Shown in pieces: positions 8,371 through 17,224 of a DNA stretch of 64,000 bases. The notes below the pieces were generated by a model. That model had not been told where the DNA came from. It searched no databases and was given only the letters and a program-made list of their open reading frames with translations. The DNA comes from an uncultured Lachnospiraceae bacterium. GTDB taxonomy: Bacteria > Bacillota > Clostridia > Lachnospirales > Lachnospiraceae. The position numbers and the translations under genes were made by a program. Every line of letters begins with the position of its first letter. The stretch's first letter is position 1. Location of the stretch: contig CAKRFY010000005.1 of the NCBI GenBank assembly GCA_934320895.1, positions 1-64,000 of the forward strand. Direction: 5' to 3'.

Positions 8371-10363
8371 AAAAAGTTTATTAGCAGGAACGATGGCAGT
8401 TGTAATCGTAATACAAAGTGTGGGAGTAACAGGAGTAAATTCTTATGCGGCTGAAAAATCAACCGGCGGCAAAGAGGAAGTTATATATGTTATTACTGAT
8501 GCGTCAGGAAAAACAGAGAGTGTCAATGCGGTAAATATTTTTGGAAAAGGAAACGTTACCGATTATGGAAAATACAGTGAAGTAAAAATGCTTAACACTA
8601 CAGATGAGATAAAAAATGACGGTGATAAAATAACATTTTCCACGGATAAAGATAAGGTTTATTATCAGGGAACAATGGAAGATGCCCAAATTCCGTGGAA
8701 TATAAAATTTATTTATAAACTTGACGGAAAAGAGATTTCAGCAGAAGACCTTGCAGGAAAAAGCGGAAAACTTGAAATATATTTAACTATTTCCAAAAAT
8801 AAGAACTGCAAAACAGATTTTTATGACAGCAGTGCTTTGCAGGTCAGCCTTACACTTGATACCGAAAAATGCGAAAATATAGAAGCAGACGGAGCTACAC
8901 TTGCAAATGTCGGTGCCGATAAGCAGATAAGTTACACTATACTTCCGGGAAAAGGACTTGATGCAGAAATCACAACAGACGTAACAGATTTTGAGATGGA
9001 CGCTGCACAGATAAACGGAGTAAAACTCGACCTTGACCTTGATGTAGATGACGAAGAACTTATGGATAAAGTGCATGAGATAATGGACGCATCAAAAGAG
9101 ATAAATAAGGGTGCAACAAAAGTATCTGACGGAAGCAGTAAACTTGTTGACGGAGGAAGTAACCTGACTGACGGAACAGAGTCGCTTGACAGTGGAATAA
9201 ATTCACTCGATGAAGGTACCGGCAAGCTTGACGACGGTATTGAAGAAATGCAGAAAGCAATAAAAAAATTAAACTCAAAATCAGGAGACCTCACAAAGGG
9301 TTCTGCTAAGATGAAAAAGGGATTAAATCAGATTAAAAAGCAGTTATCCAAAGTGTCAATGTCAACAAAGCAGTTAAAACAGTTAAAAACAAGTTCTGCC
9401 GCAATAAAAAAAGGACTTATACAGGCATATGACGGTGCGGTTCAGTTAAACAACGGACTTTCATATGACAGTTATAAATCAGTAATGCAGACAAACGGAC
9501 TTGACATAGATAAACTTCAGGCAGGAAATGAAGATGCTATAAATACATTAAAAGCTCAGATAGAAAGCATTAACAGTTCGATAGAAAGTTTAAAGCAGAT
9601 ACCGGGATATGAAAATGAGGAGGATTACAAAAAACAGGTAGAGCAGCTGAGTGCACAGGTAAGCAGTCTTACACAGATAGTAACACTGCTTCAGGGAAAC
9701 AATGCAAATATAAGCGGAACAAAAAAATATTTTGACACGGTATCAGAAAAATCATCAGAGCTTGTGGCAGGACTTGAGCAGTTAAAAACAAGTTATAAAA
9801 AGTTTGACACGGCAATTGTACAGATTGTAGATAATCTTTCTGAATTGTCGACAAATATGACAAAATTAAAGAAGGCAATTAACCAGATGTCAACAAGCTA
9901 TAACAGTCTTGATAAAGGAATAAACTCTTATACATCAGGTGTAAATTCGATAGAAAAAGCTTTTTCAAAACTTTCAGATGCGACAGGAACTCTTGTAGAC
10001 GGAACAAAAGAACTTGTATCAGGGTCGAAAGATTTAAATGACGGAGCAAAAACATTGTATAACGGAATTGTAAAACTTGATGACGGGGCAGCAGACATCA
10101 GCGATGGAACAAAAGAGTTTTATGAGAAAACAGATGATATGGATACACAGGTAGAAGATGCGATAGACGACATGATAGATGAAATGTCGGGTGGAACATC
10201 AAAAACAGAATCATTTGTATCAGATAAAAATAAAGATGTAGAGTCAGTCCAGTTTGTAATAAAGACTGCGGCAATCGAGAAGAAAGAGGTTGTTAAGGAG
10301 GAAAAGACTAAGAGCAGTAAAAAAGGTTTCTTTGAAAAACTGCTTGGGTTATTTGGAATGTAG
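8363..10363 (+). CDS. Secreted heptad-repeat protein (YhgE/Pip-like), exporter partner
   Basis: The 666-residue protein starts with a signal or anchor segment (about residues 1-30) and then has a beta-rich region followed by long coiled-coil helices. Two blocks show the Leu-x-x-Gly repeat type (KLVDGGSNLTDGTESLDSG and TKELVSGSKDLNDGAKTL), which is diagnostic of YhgE/Pip-like proteins. Unlike full YhgE proteins it has no C-terminal membrane domain; it ends in a short amphipathic GFFEKLLGLFGM. The ATG at 8363 overlaps the end of the exporter gene and follows GAGGG. I infer a periplasm-like adaptor that bridges the exporter to the wall. Confidence 0.8.
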   Translation: MNRKSLLAGTMAVVIVIQSVGVTGVNSYAAEKSTGGKEEVIYVITDASGKTESVNAVNIFGKGNVTDYGKYSEVKMLNTTDEIKNDGDKITFSTDKDKVYYQGTMEDAQIPWNIKFIYKLDGKEISAEDLAGKSGKLEIYLTISKNKNCKTDFYDSSALQVSLTLDTEKCENIEADGATLANVGADKQISYTILPGKGLDAEITTDVTDFEMDAAQINGVKLDLDLDVDDEELMDKVHEIMDASKEINKGATKVSDGSSKLVDGGSNLTDGTESLDSGINSLDEGTGKLDDGIEEMQKAIKKLNSKSGDLTKGSAKMKKGLNQIKKQLSKVSMSTKQLKQLKTSSAAIKKGLIQAYDGAVQLNNGLSYDSYKSVMQTNGLDIDKLQAGNEDAINTLKAQIESINSSIESLKQIPGYENEEDYKKQVEQLSAQVSSLTQIVTLLQGNNANISGTKKYFDTVSEKSSELVAGLEQLKTSYKKFDTAIVQIVDNLSELSTNMTKLKKAINQMSTSYNSLDKGINSYTSGVNSIEKAFSKLSDATGTLVDGTKELVSGSKDLNDGAKTLYNGIVKLDDGAADISDGTKEFYEKTDDMDTQVEDAIDDMIDEMSGGTSKTESFVSDKNKDVESVQFVIKTAAIEKKEVVKEEKTKSSKKGFFEKLLGLFGM

Positions 10364-10383
10364 GAAAGGTTGTAGTGTGGCAG

Positions 10384-10408
10384 AGAGTTCCGCTTGCGGA
10401 ACTCTTTG
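10384..10408 (+). terminator. Terminator after the exporter operon
   Basis: AGAGTTCCG (10384-10392) pairs with CGGAACTCT (10397-10405) across a 4-base loop, followed by only TTG. The stem is strong and the T tract short. Confidence 0.65.
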
Positions 10409-10527
10409 TTGGCGTTTATAATAAACATAATTTAAGTTCTAGCTTGTTAGAAGATATTATATGATACATCTGATATTACTAATGACGCTATAGTGGGTGT
10501 TTTTTATTATATTGAGGGGGGAAGTTT

Positions 10528-12225
10528 ATGCGCAAAGTAAGTATAGGAAAGCAGGATTATGAATCGTTAATAATGTCAGGCTGTTTTTATGTGGACAAAA
10601 CATATTTTATAAAAGAATGGTGGGAGTCAGAGGATGATGTAACACTTATCACCCGTCCGAGAAGGTTTGGAAAAACATTGAATATGAGTATGTTAGAATG
10701 TTTTTTCTCAAACAAATATGCAGGCAGAGGTGATTTATTTGAGGGGTTGTCAATATGGAATGATGAAAAATACAGGCAGCTTCAGGGAACATATCCGGTG
10801 ATATTTCTTAGTTTTGCAGGTGTAAAACAAAATAATTATTTAGATACAGTTAAAAAAATAAAAAAATGCATTGTTGAATTGTATAATAAATATGACTATA
10901 TAATAAAAAGTGACATTTTTAATAACAATGAAAAAGAATTATATGCAATTGTAAAAGATACCATGGATGATGTTACTGCACAGGGAGCATTAAATACTCT
11001 TTCAAACTATTTGAGCAGATATTATAAAAAGAAAGTTATAATTCTTTTTGACGAATATGATACGCCGATGCAGGAAGCGTATGTAAATGGATTTTGGAAT
11101 GAACTAGTTGATTTTATACGAAGTTTGTTTAATTCAACTTTTAAAACAAATCCATATTTAGAGCGTGCAGTAATGACTGGTATTACAAGGATTTCTAAGG
11201 AGAGCATTTTCTCGGATTTAAATAATCTCAATGTCATCACGACTACATCTGATGAATATAGTACAAGTTTTGGTTTTACAGAAAATGAAGTTTTTGCGGC
11301 ATTGGATGAGGCAGGTTTGTCGGAGAAAAAAGATGATGTAAAGCTGTGGTACGATGGATTTACTTTCGGTAAGCACAAGGATATATATAATCCATGGTCG
11401 ATTACGAACTATCTTGACAAGAAAGAATTTAAGACCTATTGGGCTGACACAAGTTCCAATAGTCTTGTTGGCAAACTTATTCAAAGAGGTTCACCAAAAA
11501 TAAAGAAAGCTATGGAAAAGCTTTTAAATGGGGATTGCATAACAGTTGGCATTGATGAACAGATAGTATTTGATCAATTAGATAATGATGAGGATGCAAT
11601 ATGGAGTCTCTTGTTGGCAAGTGGTTATCTGAAAGTAGACAGCATGGATATTTGTGTAAGCACAGGAGAGCAGAAATATAAACTCAGTCTTACAAATTTA
11701 GAAGTCCGTGTTATGTTTCAGAAATTGATAAAAGGCTGGTTTATGACAGGAGATGATTCATCCAATGAATTTATAAAAGCATTGATAGATGGTGATTTAG
11801 AAGCAATGAATTACTATATAAATGAAATTACGCTAAATGTATTTAGTAGCTTTGATGTTGCAGGAAGGGATGAGTCAAGAATACGACCTGAAAATTTTTA
11901 CCATGGATTTGTATTGGGACTTATGGCCGGTCAGAGAAATAATTACATTATAAAATCAAATAGGGAAAGTGGTTTTGGACGTTATGATGTTATGATGATT
12001 CCAAAACACAATACAAATGAAAGTGGAAAGAAACTTCCTGCGATTGTACTTGAGTTTAAAGTGAAAAAAGCAAGCGAAAAATCACTTGAAGAAGCTGTGG
12101 ATGCAGCTTTAAAGCAGATAGAAGAAAAAAGATATGATGAAGAAATCCTGGCACTTGGTATAGAAAAAGAAAGAATAAGGCATTATGGATTTGCGTTTGA
12201 GGGAAAGAAAGTGCTTATAGGATAG
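10528..12225 (+). CDS. AAA-ATPase-like protein with C-terminal PD-(D/E)XK nuclease domain
   Basis: The 565-residue protein belongs to the large AAA-ATPase_like (PF09820) plus PDDEXK_9 (PF08011) family. The Walker A region is the family form RPRRFGKTLNMSM near residue 48, Walker B is VIILFDEYDTP near residue 175, and the C-terminal nuclease core shows Asp in FGRYDVMMIP and Glu-x-Lys in IVLEFKVKK. All key residues are present, so it looks intact. It stands alone after a terminator with a GAGGGGGG site before the ATG. Members occur in many copies in anaerobes; mobile or defence roles have been proposed, none established. The function is unknown. Confidence 0.85.
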   Translation: MRKVSIGKQDYESLIMSGCFYVDKTYFIKEWWESEDDVTLITRPRRFGKTLNMSMLECFFSNKYAGRGDLFEGLSIWNDEKYRQLQGTYPVIFLSFAGVKQNNYLDTVKKIKKCIVELYNKYDYIIKSDIFNNNEKELYAIVKDTMDDVTAQGALNTLSNYLSRYYKKKVIILFDEYDTPMQEAYVNGFWNELVDFIRSLFNSTFKTNPYLERAVMTGITRISKESIFSDLNNLNVITTTSDEYSTSFGFTENEVFAALDEAGLSEKKDDVKLWYDGFTFGKHKDIYNPWSITNYLDKKEFKTYWADTSSNSLVGKLIQRGSPKIKKAMEKLLNGDCITVGIDEQIVFDQLDNDEDAIWSLLLASGYLKVDSMDICVSTGEQKYKLSLTNLEVRVMFQKLIKGWFMTGDDSSNEFIKALIDGDLEAMNYYINEITLNVFSSFDVAGRDESRIRPENFYHGFVLGLMAGQRNNYIIKSNRESGFGRYDVMMIPKHNTNESGKKLPAIVLEFKVKKASEKSLEEAVDAALKQIEEKRYDEEILALGIEKERIRHYGFAFEGKKVLIG

Positions 12226-12242
12226 GAAGAGAGGAGTGAAAA

Positions 12243-12827
12243 ATGGACTCACAGATAAATATAAGGGCAGCCAAAATAGAAGATGCTGCAAGGTTACTTG
12301 AAATATACGCTTATTATGTAAAAGAAACGGCAATCACTTATGAGTATGAAGTGCCGTCACTTGATGAATTTAAACAAAGGATTTCACATACACTTGAAAC
12401 ACACCCTTATATTGTTGCGGAGTCAGATGGAGAAATCATCGGATATGCCTATGCCGGAAAATACCATCCGAGAGCGGCGTATAGCTGGGATGCGGAGATG
12501 ACTATATATCTTGACCACAATGTCAGGGGAAACGGTGTTGGGAAAAAACTATATTCATATCTTGAGGAAATCCTTAAGGAACAAGGGATTGTAAAAGCAA
12601 TCGCACTTATCACACCACCTATGACAGAGGCAGACTGTGATGTTTACAGAAGCGTACATTTCCATGAGAGTATGGGATACAAACTTTCTGGAAAGCTTAC
12701 ATATAGTGGTTATAAATTTGGCAGGTGGTTTGATACGGTAACTATGGATAAGATATTGTGTGAGCCGCATGAAAATATGGAGCCTGTAAAGACTTTTGAT
12801 GAGGTTAGAGGAAAGTTTGACATATGA
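12243..12827 (+). CDS. GNAT N-acetyltransferase (phosphinothricin acetyltransferase-like)
   Basis: The 194-residue protein has the GNAT fold with the acetyl-CoA loop at NVRGNGVGKKLYSYLEEIL (about residues 95-115) and an N-terminal segment like that of the Pat/Bar group. Such enzymes acetylate amino groups of methionine sulfoximine, phosphinothricin or amino acids, but the acceptor here cannot be told. It starts 17 bases after the nuclease gene behind GAAGAGAGGAG, so it may be co-transcribed, without obvious functional tie. Confidence 0.88.
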   Translation: MDSQINIRAAKIEDAARLLEIYAYYVKETAITYEYEVPSLDEFKQRISHTLETHPYIVAESDGEIIGYAYAGKYHPRAAYSWDAEMTIYLDHNVRGNGVGKKLYSYLEEILKEQGIVKAIALITPPMTEADCDVYRSVHFHESMGYKLSGKLTYSGYKFGRWFDTVTMDKILCEPHENMEPVKTFDEVRGKFDI

Positions 12828-12875
12828 TTCAATGCCTATAGCTAGCCTATGGGATGAAAGCCACATATTTTTTAC

Positions 12876-12904
12876 TTGACTTTTGCGTATTACATATATA
12901 ATAT
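12876..12904 (+). promoter_or_regulatory. Candidate promoter upstream of the IS remnant and aspS leader
   Basis: TTGACT (12876-12881) and TAATAT (12899-12904) are separated by 17 bases. The -10 region lies in a palindrome, ACATATA-TAA-TATATGT (12892-12908). It could transcribe the insertion-sequence end and continue into the T-box. Confidence 0.4.
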
Positions 12905-12989
12905 ATGTATAGATAGCATAAACTAAATACATATGGGAGATTGACTATACTTCCTTATCACAATCTGAATAGATTAAGATGATAGAAAT

Positions 12990-13139
12990 TTACCGTTAAT
13001 GTGGTCGTAGGACTGCTTGGTAATGAAAGTGCTTACTCAAATAGACTTATACTTGTATTTCCAAAGCCTGAAAGTGGTGTACGATTGCAACTAAACTTGG
13101 TAGTAAGAACCCCACGGACTTGCCCGTGGGAGTAGTCAG
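12990..13139 (+). mobile_element. IS200/IS605-type right end (possible omega-RNA scaffold) without transposase
   Basis: The segment ends in the hairpin CCCACGG-ACTTGC-CCGTGGG (13111-13130) followed by AGTAGTCAG. From memory, this and the preceding GCAACTAAACTTGGTA-type stretch resemble the right ends of IS200/IS605 and IS1341 elements in Clostridia, where the 3' region of tnpB also encodes the guide RNA of TnpB. No tnpA or tnpB remains. The last bases recur at 77-97. If it is transcribed as an omega-RNA, the guide would be the bases starting at 13140, inside the 5' edge of the T-box. Family assignment is by recall only. Confidence 0.45.
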
Positions 13140-13149
13140 GCAAATGCGA

Positions 13150-13466
13150 TGACGGAGAGAAGTAACATGATTTATCGTTCAAAGCGAGTGAAGGACGGTG
13201 AGAGCTTCGCAAAGTGAATTCATGTGAATAACACTCTATCAGCAGCAAACTGAACACAGCTTGCCGTATACAGACAGATTGAAATCTTTACCATACATAA
13301 GTATTGTATTGATACGGTTTCATACTGTATATAAAGTTTGTCAGTAGGGGAGCCGTAAGCTGCACGACAGACAGCACATGAGTGACTGACAAGACAGTAA
13401 TTCGGGTGGTACCGCGGACAATAATATGTTCGTCCTGAACTTTTAGTTTGGGGCGGACTTTTTTAT
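13150..13466 (+). ncRNA. T-box riboswitch upstream of aspS, probably reading tRNA-Asn
   Basis: T-box leaders sense uncharged tRNA by codon pairing in stem I and by pairing of the acceptor end with the antiterminator. The antiterminator core GGGTGGTACCGCGG is at 13404-13417 and the competing terminator follows (GTCC...GGAC, 13431-13460, then TTTTTT). Stem I starts near 13150 with GATGACGGAGAGAAGTA; ACATGA (13164-13169) pairs with TCATGT (13220-13225). The 3' side of the specifier loop reads GAATAACACTC, which by the usual GAA-n-NNN-A spacing gives AAC (13230-13232), an Asn codon; no Asp codon fits. The bulge UGGU can pair with the discriminator base A, or by wobble with G. Confidence 0.9.
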
Positions 13467-13494
13467 TTTATATACTGTCTGAACTATTTAGTTA

Positions 13495-13694
13495 TTTGCA
13501 AAACTTTTTTTAAATTTAATCTGCCTGCACAGATACAATAAATAATGTTAGCCGGCATTTTGTCGCCGTCAGCACTTAGTCAGCGTTTTCTGCTGACTTA
13601 TGTACTGCTACTGGCGACAATATAGCGGGAGCGTGCCGGCGGTATTATATATTGTATCTGTGCAGGCATCAAAGAGCAGAGTAAGTTTTGCAAA
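13495..13694. repeat. 200-bp nested palindrome between the T-box and aspS
   Basis: Four nested perfect arms are visible: TTTGCAAAACTT (13495-13506) with 13683-13694; TGCCTGCACAGATACAATA (13522-13540) with 13650-13668; GCCGGCA (13551-13557) with 13634-13640; TTGTCGCC (13560-13567) with 13613-13620. The centre holds GTCAGC (13579-13584) pairing with GCTGAC (13592-13597). As DNA it resembles a miniature inverted-repeat element; as RNA it would be one long hairpin in the aspS 5' UTR, ending 9 bases before TTTTTTAGGAGG. No target-site duplication is evident. It has no coding capacity. Confidence 0.75.
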
Positions 13695-13717
13695 GACCTG
13701 TTTTTTAGGAGGTAAAA

Positions 13718-15469
13718 ATGAACGTAGGAAACATTTATCGTGACAAAACATTAAACGATATTAGCGAGAGCAATGTCGGTGAAACATTAAGACTTGCCGG
13801 ATGGGTTGAAAATATCCGTGACCACGGCGGTGTATCATTTGTTGACCTTAGAGATATGTATGGCGTTATGCAGGTTGTTATGCGTGATACAAAACTTCTC
13901 GATGGAATAAGCAAAGAAGATTGTATTTCAGTTGAGGGTGTTGTAGAGCACAGAGATGAGGAGACATACAATCCAAAGATACCTACAGGAACTATTGAGC
14001 TTGAAGCACACAAGGTAGAGGTTCTTGGCAGGGTTTACAGACAGCTTCCTTTTGAGATTATGACATCAAAGGAGACAAGAGAGGATGTTCGTCTTAAATA
14101 TCGTTATCTTGACCTTAGAAATGCAAAAGTTCGTGACAATATGATATTCAGATCAAATGTTATCAGTTTTCTTCGTCAGAAGATGACAGACATGGGATTT
14201 TTAGAAATTCAGACACCTATCCTTTGTGCATCATCACCTGAAGGTGCGAGAGATTATATTGTGCCATCACGTAAATTCAAGGGTAAATTTTATGCGTTGC
14301 CACAGGCACCACAGCAGTACAAACAGCTTCTTATGGTATCAGGATTTGACAAGTATTTCCAGATAGCACCTTGTTTCAGAGATGAGGACGCAAGAGCAGA
14401 CCGTTCACCGGGAGAGTTTTATCAGCTTGATTTTGAGATGAGCTTTGCAACACAGGAAGATGTATTTAAAGTAGGTGAGGAAGTTCTCACAGCAGCATTT
14501 GAAAAATTTGCACCTGAAGGATATGAAGTTACACAGGCACCATATCCTATAATCAGCTACAAACAGGCAATGCTTGAGTTTGGTTCAGACAAGCCTGATC
14601 TTAGAAATCCACTTCGTATCGTTGATGTTACAGATTTCTTCCAGAGATGTACATTTAAGCCATTCCACGGAAAGACAGTTCGTGCGATAAATGTCCATGC
14701 AAAACTTTCAAAGGGACAGCATGAGAAACTTCTTAAATTTGCACAGTCTATAGGAATGGGTGGACTTGGTTATCTTGAGGTACTTGAAGATAAGTCATAC
14801 AAGGGACCTATTGACAAATTCATTCCTGATGATATGAAACAGGAAATAGCTGATATAGCAGGACTTACACCGGGAGATACGATCTTCTTTATCGCAGACA
14901 GAGAAGCACAGGCTGCTCTTTACGCAGGACAGATCCGTACGGAACTTGGAAACAGACTCGACATTATCGAGAAGAACAGCTACAGATTCTGCTATATAAA
15001 TGACTTCCCAATGTATGAGTATGACAATGAGGAGAAGAAATATATCTTTACTCATAATCCATTCTCAATGCCACAGGGTGGACTTGAGGCGTTAAATACA
15101 AAAGAGCCTTCAGAAATCCTTGCATACCAGTACGATATCGTATGTAATGGTATCGAGCTTTCATCAGGAGCAGTTCGTAACCACGACCTTGATATTATGG
15201 TTAAAGCATTTGAGATTGCAGGTTATACAGAGGAAGACTTAAAGGAAAAATTCGGAGCACTCTACAATGCATTCCAGTTCGGAGCACCACCACACGCAGG
15301 AATGGCACCGGGAGTTGATCGTATGATAATGCTTCTTCGCAATGAAGAAAATATCCGTGAGATAATACCATTCCCAATGAATGGAAATGCACAGGATCTT
15401 ATGTGCGGAGCGCCAAATGAAGTAAGCGAGCAGCAGCTTCGTGAAGTCCATATCAAAGTAAGACAGTAA
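13718..15469 (+). CDS. aspS: Aspartyl-tRNA synthetase, probably nondiscriminating
   Basis: This class II synthetase charges tRNA-Asp and, in bacteria that use the amidotransferase route, also tRNA-Asn with Asp. The 583-residue product has the N-terminal anticodon OB-fold, the catalytic core with FRDEDARADRSPGEFYQLDFEM, the bacterial GAD insertion and motif 3 GMAPGVDRMIMLL. His36 in RDHGG is the residue type linked to nondiscriminating bacterial AspRS, whereas E. coli has Leu there. With an Asn-type T-box upstream, this suggests a role in the indirect Asn-tRNA pathway with GatCAB, which is not in this window. The ATG at 13718 follows AGGAGGTAAAA. Confidence 0.96.
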   Translation: MNVGNIYRDKTLNDISESNVGETLRLAGWVENIRDHGGVSFVDLRDMYGVMQVVMRDTKLLDGISKEDCISVEGVVEHRDEETYNPKIPTGTIELEAHKVEVLGRVYRQLPFEIMTSKETREDVRLKYRYLDLRNAKVRDNMIFRSNVISFLRQKMTDMGFLEIQTPILCASSPEGARDYIVPSRKFKGKFYALPQAPQQYKQLLMVSGFDKYFQIAPCFRDEDARADRSPGEFYQLDFEMSFATQEDVFKVGEEVLTAAFEKFAPEGYEVTQAPYPIISYKQAMLEFGSDKPDLRNPLRIVDVTDFFQRCTFKPFHGKTVRAINVHAKLSKGQHEKLLKFAQSIGMGGLGYLEVLEDKSYKGPIDKFIPDDMKQEIADIAGLTPGDTIFFIADREAQAALYAGQIRTELGNRLDIIEKNSYRFCYINDFPMYEYDNEEKKYIFTHNPFSMPQGGLEALNTKEPSEILAYQYDIVCNGIELSSGAVRNHDLDIMVKAFEIAGYTEEDLKEKFGALYNAFQFGAPPHAGMAPGVDRMIMLLRNEENIREIIPFPMNGNAQDLMCGAPNEVSEQQLREVHIKVRQ

Positions 15470-15491
15470 TAAATAAAGATAAATTAAACAG

Positions 15492-15522
15492 GCCGGTAGA
15501 CAGCAAAATGCTGTTTGCCGGC
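15492..15522 (+). terminator. Terminator after aspS
   Basis: GCCGGTAGACAGCA (15492-15505) pairs with TGCTGTTTGCCGGC (15509-15522) with few mismatches, followed by TTGTTG. The stem is long and the T tract is weak. Confidence 0.7.
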
Positions 15523-15596
15523 TTGTTGTGCATGTTTAAGATGTTTTTGCTGCTAAAATAAATATTTTATAGTTTTATGAGCAAGTGGCAGGGCGG

Positions 15597-15642
15597 ATTG
15601 CGAATATCTACTTGACTTATTAGTAAAATAATTTAATATAAT
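15597..15642 (+). promoter_or_regulatory. Promoter of the arabinofuranosidase gene, with a repeated block
   Basis: TTGACT (15612-15617) is followed by TAATAT (15634-15639, spacing 16) or TATAAT (15637-15642, spacing 19). The 23 bases at 15597-15619 that include the -35 hexamer recur with one difference at 18783-18805, just downstream of the ArsR-type regulator gene. The shared part begins ATTGCGAATATCT and could be a regulatory site, but no palindrome is visible in it. Confidence 0.5.
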
Positions 15643-15700
15643 ATAAAAGACATTTAGGAATAATTGTCATTTGAAAAATAAAAGTTTAGAGGAGAAAACT

Positions 15701-17206
15701 ATGGCAAAGTTAATAATAAATGAAAATAATGAATTAAGCACGATTGAGCCAGAAGTATATGGTCATTTTTCAGAGCATCTTGGAAGATGCATTTATGAAG
15801 GGATTTATGTGGGAGAAAATTCAGATATACCTAATGTAAATGGTATGCGTAAGGATGTAGTTGACGCTTTGAAAGAACTTAAAGTGCCTGTACTTCGATG
15901 GCCGGGAGGATGTTTTGCAGATGAGTATCATTGGAAAGATGGCATAGGGCCGAAAGAGAAAAGAAAGAAAATGATAAACACACACTGGGGTGGTGTTGTA
16001 GAAGACAATAGTTTTGGAACGCATGAGTTTATGGAGTTGTGTCGCCAGATTGGGTGCAAGACTTATATAAATGGAAATCTTGGAAGCGGAACTGTTCAGG
16101 AAATGTCCGAATGGGTTGAGTATATGACATTTAATGGTGTGTCTCCTATGGCAGACCTCAGAAAAGAAAATGGTCACGAAGAACCATGGAAAGTTGACTT
16201 TTTCGGTGTTGGTAATGAAAACTGGGGATGTGGTGGAAATATGACACCAGAATATTATGCCAATGAGTACCGTCGTTATCAGACATATGTAAGAAACTAT
16301 GATCCTGAAAAACCAGTAAAAAAAGTATGTTGTGGTGCGAATGCAGAGGATTATTACTGGACAGAAGAAGTTATGAAGACATGTTTCAGTCATGCTCAAT
16401 GGGCGCATGGATTTATGGACTATCTTTCACTTCATTATTATGTATGTCCGGGTGGCTGGGATAATAAGGGAAGTGCGACTGATTTTGATGAGGAAGAATG
16501 GTACAAGACTCTTAATAAGGCACTTTATATGGATGAACTTGTCACAAGGCATGGAAATATCATGGATAAATATGATCCTGAAAAAAAGATAGGAATGTGT
16601 GTCGATGAATGGGGAGTATGGTATGATTGTGAACCTGGAACAAATCCCGGATTTTTGTATCAGCAGAATACGATGAGAGATGCCCTGGTAGCAGGAATTA
16701 TACTAAATATATTTAATAAGCATAGTGACAGAGTAAAAATGGCGGCAATCGCACAGATGGTGAATGTACTTCAGGCTGTTATTCTTACAGAAGGTGACAG
16801 GATGATAAAGACACCTACATATCATGTAATGCATATGTATAGACACCATCAGGGTGCCACACTTCTTGAAAGTAGTATTACAGGAGTAGAGGAGATTGGA
16901 ACTAAGGAATGTAAGGTTAAGAAAGTGACAGAATCAGTGTCAAAGGACAAGGAAGGAATTATCACGATAACACTTAACAATCTTTCAATTGAAGCTTTTG
17001 AAGAGATAGATATACAATGTGCAAATGGTGAATATAAAGTAGTTGAGGCGCGTATTGTGACAAATAGTGATATGCATGCTCATAATACATTTGAAGTATC
17101 TGACAAAGTGGTAGAAAAAGATTTTACTGGTTATGAAATTAAAAATAGCAATATAGTAGTAAAGCTTCCCGCAAATTCAGTTGTTGAACTCAGGCTTCAG
17201 AAATAG
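15701..17206 (+). CDS. Alpha-L-arabinofuranosidase, glycoside hydrolase family 51
   Basis: GH51 enzymes release terminal arabinofuranose from arabinoxylan and arabinan oligosaccharides by a retaining mechanism. The 501-residue protein has the family length, a (beta/alpha)8 barrel and a C-terminal beta domain. Glu173 in GVGNENWG is the expected acid/base and Glu303 in CVDEWGVWY the nucleophile. There is no signal peptide, so it acts in the cytosol on imported oligosaccharides. The ATG at 15701 follows GAGGAG; an in-frame upstream TTG at 15671 lacks support. A small cysteine-rich protein and an ArsR-type regulator follow; no sugar transporter is adjacent. Confidence 0.95.
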   Translation: MAKLIINENNELSTIEPEVYGHFSEHLGRCIYEGIYVGENSDIPNVNGMRKDVVDALKELKVPVLRWPGGCFADEYHWKDGIGPKEKRKKMINTHWGGVVEDNSFGTHEFMELCRQIGCKTYINGNLGSGTVQEMSEWVEYMTFNGVSPMADLRKENGHEEPWKVDFFGVGNENWGCGGNMTPEYYANEYRRYQTYVRNYDPEKPVKKVCCGANAEDYYWTEEVMKTCFSHAQWAHGFMDYLSLHYYVCPGGWDNKGSATDFDEEEWYKTLNKALYMDELVTRHGNIMDKYDPEKKIGMCVDEWGVWYDCEPGTNPGFLYQQNTMRDALVAGIILNIFNKHSDRVKMAAIAQMVNVLQAVILTEGDRMIKTPTYHVMHMYRHHQGATLLESSITGVEEIGTKECKVKKVTESVSKDKEGIITITLNNLSIEAFEEIDIQCANGEYKVVEARIVTNSDMHAHNTFEVSDKVVEKDFTGYEIKNSNIVVKLPANSVVELRLQK

Positions 17207-17224
17207 AAAATAGGGAGTGTTGTT

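Noticed and set aside
13033..13257. Minus-strand 74-codon frame across the IS end and T-box
   Set aside because: It runs through a structured RNA region; the peptide reflects the IS hairpin and T-box bases rather than a protein family.
15671..15700. Upstream extensions of several genes (15671, 20681, 36211, 39677-40768 type)
   Set aside because: In each case a later ATG or GTG has a strong ribosome binding site, and the extension covers that site or lacks family similarity.
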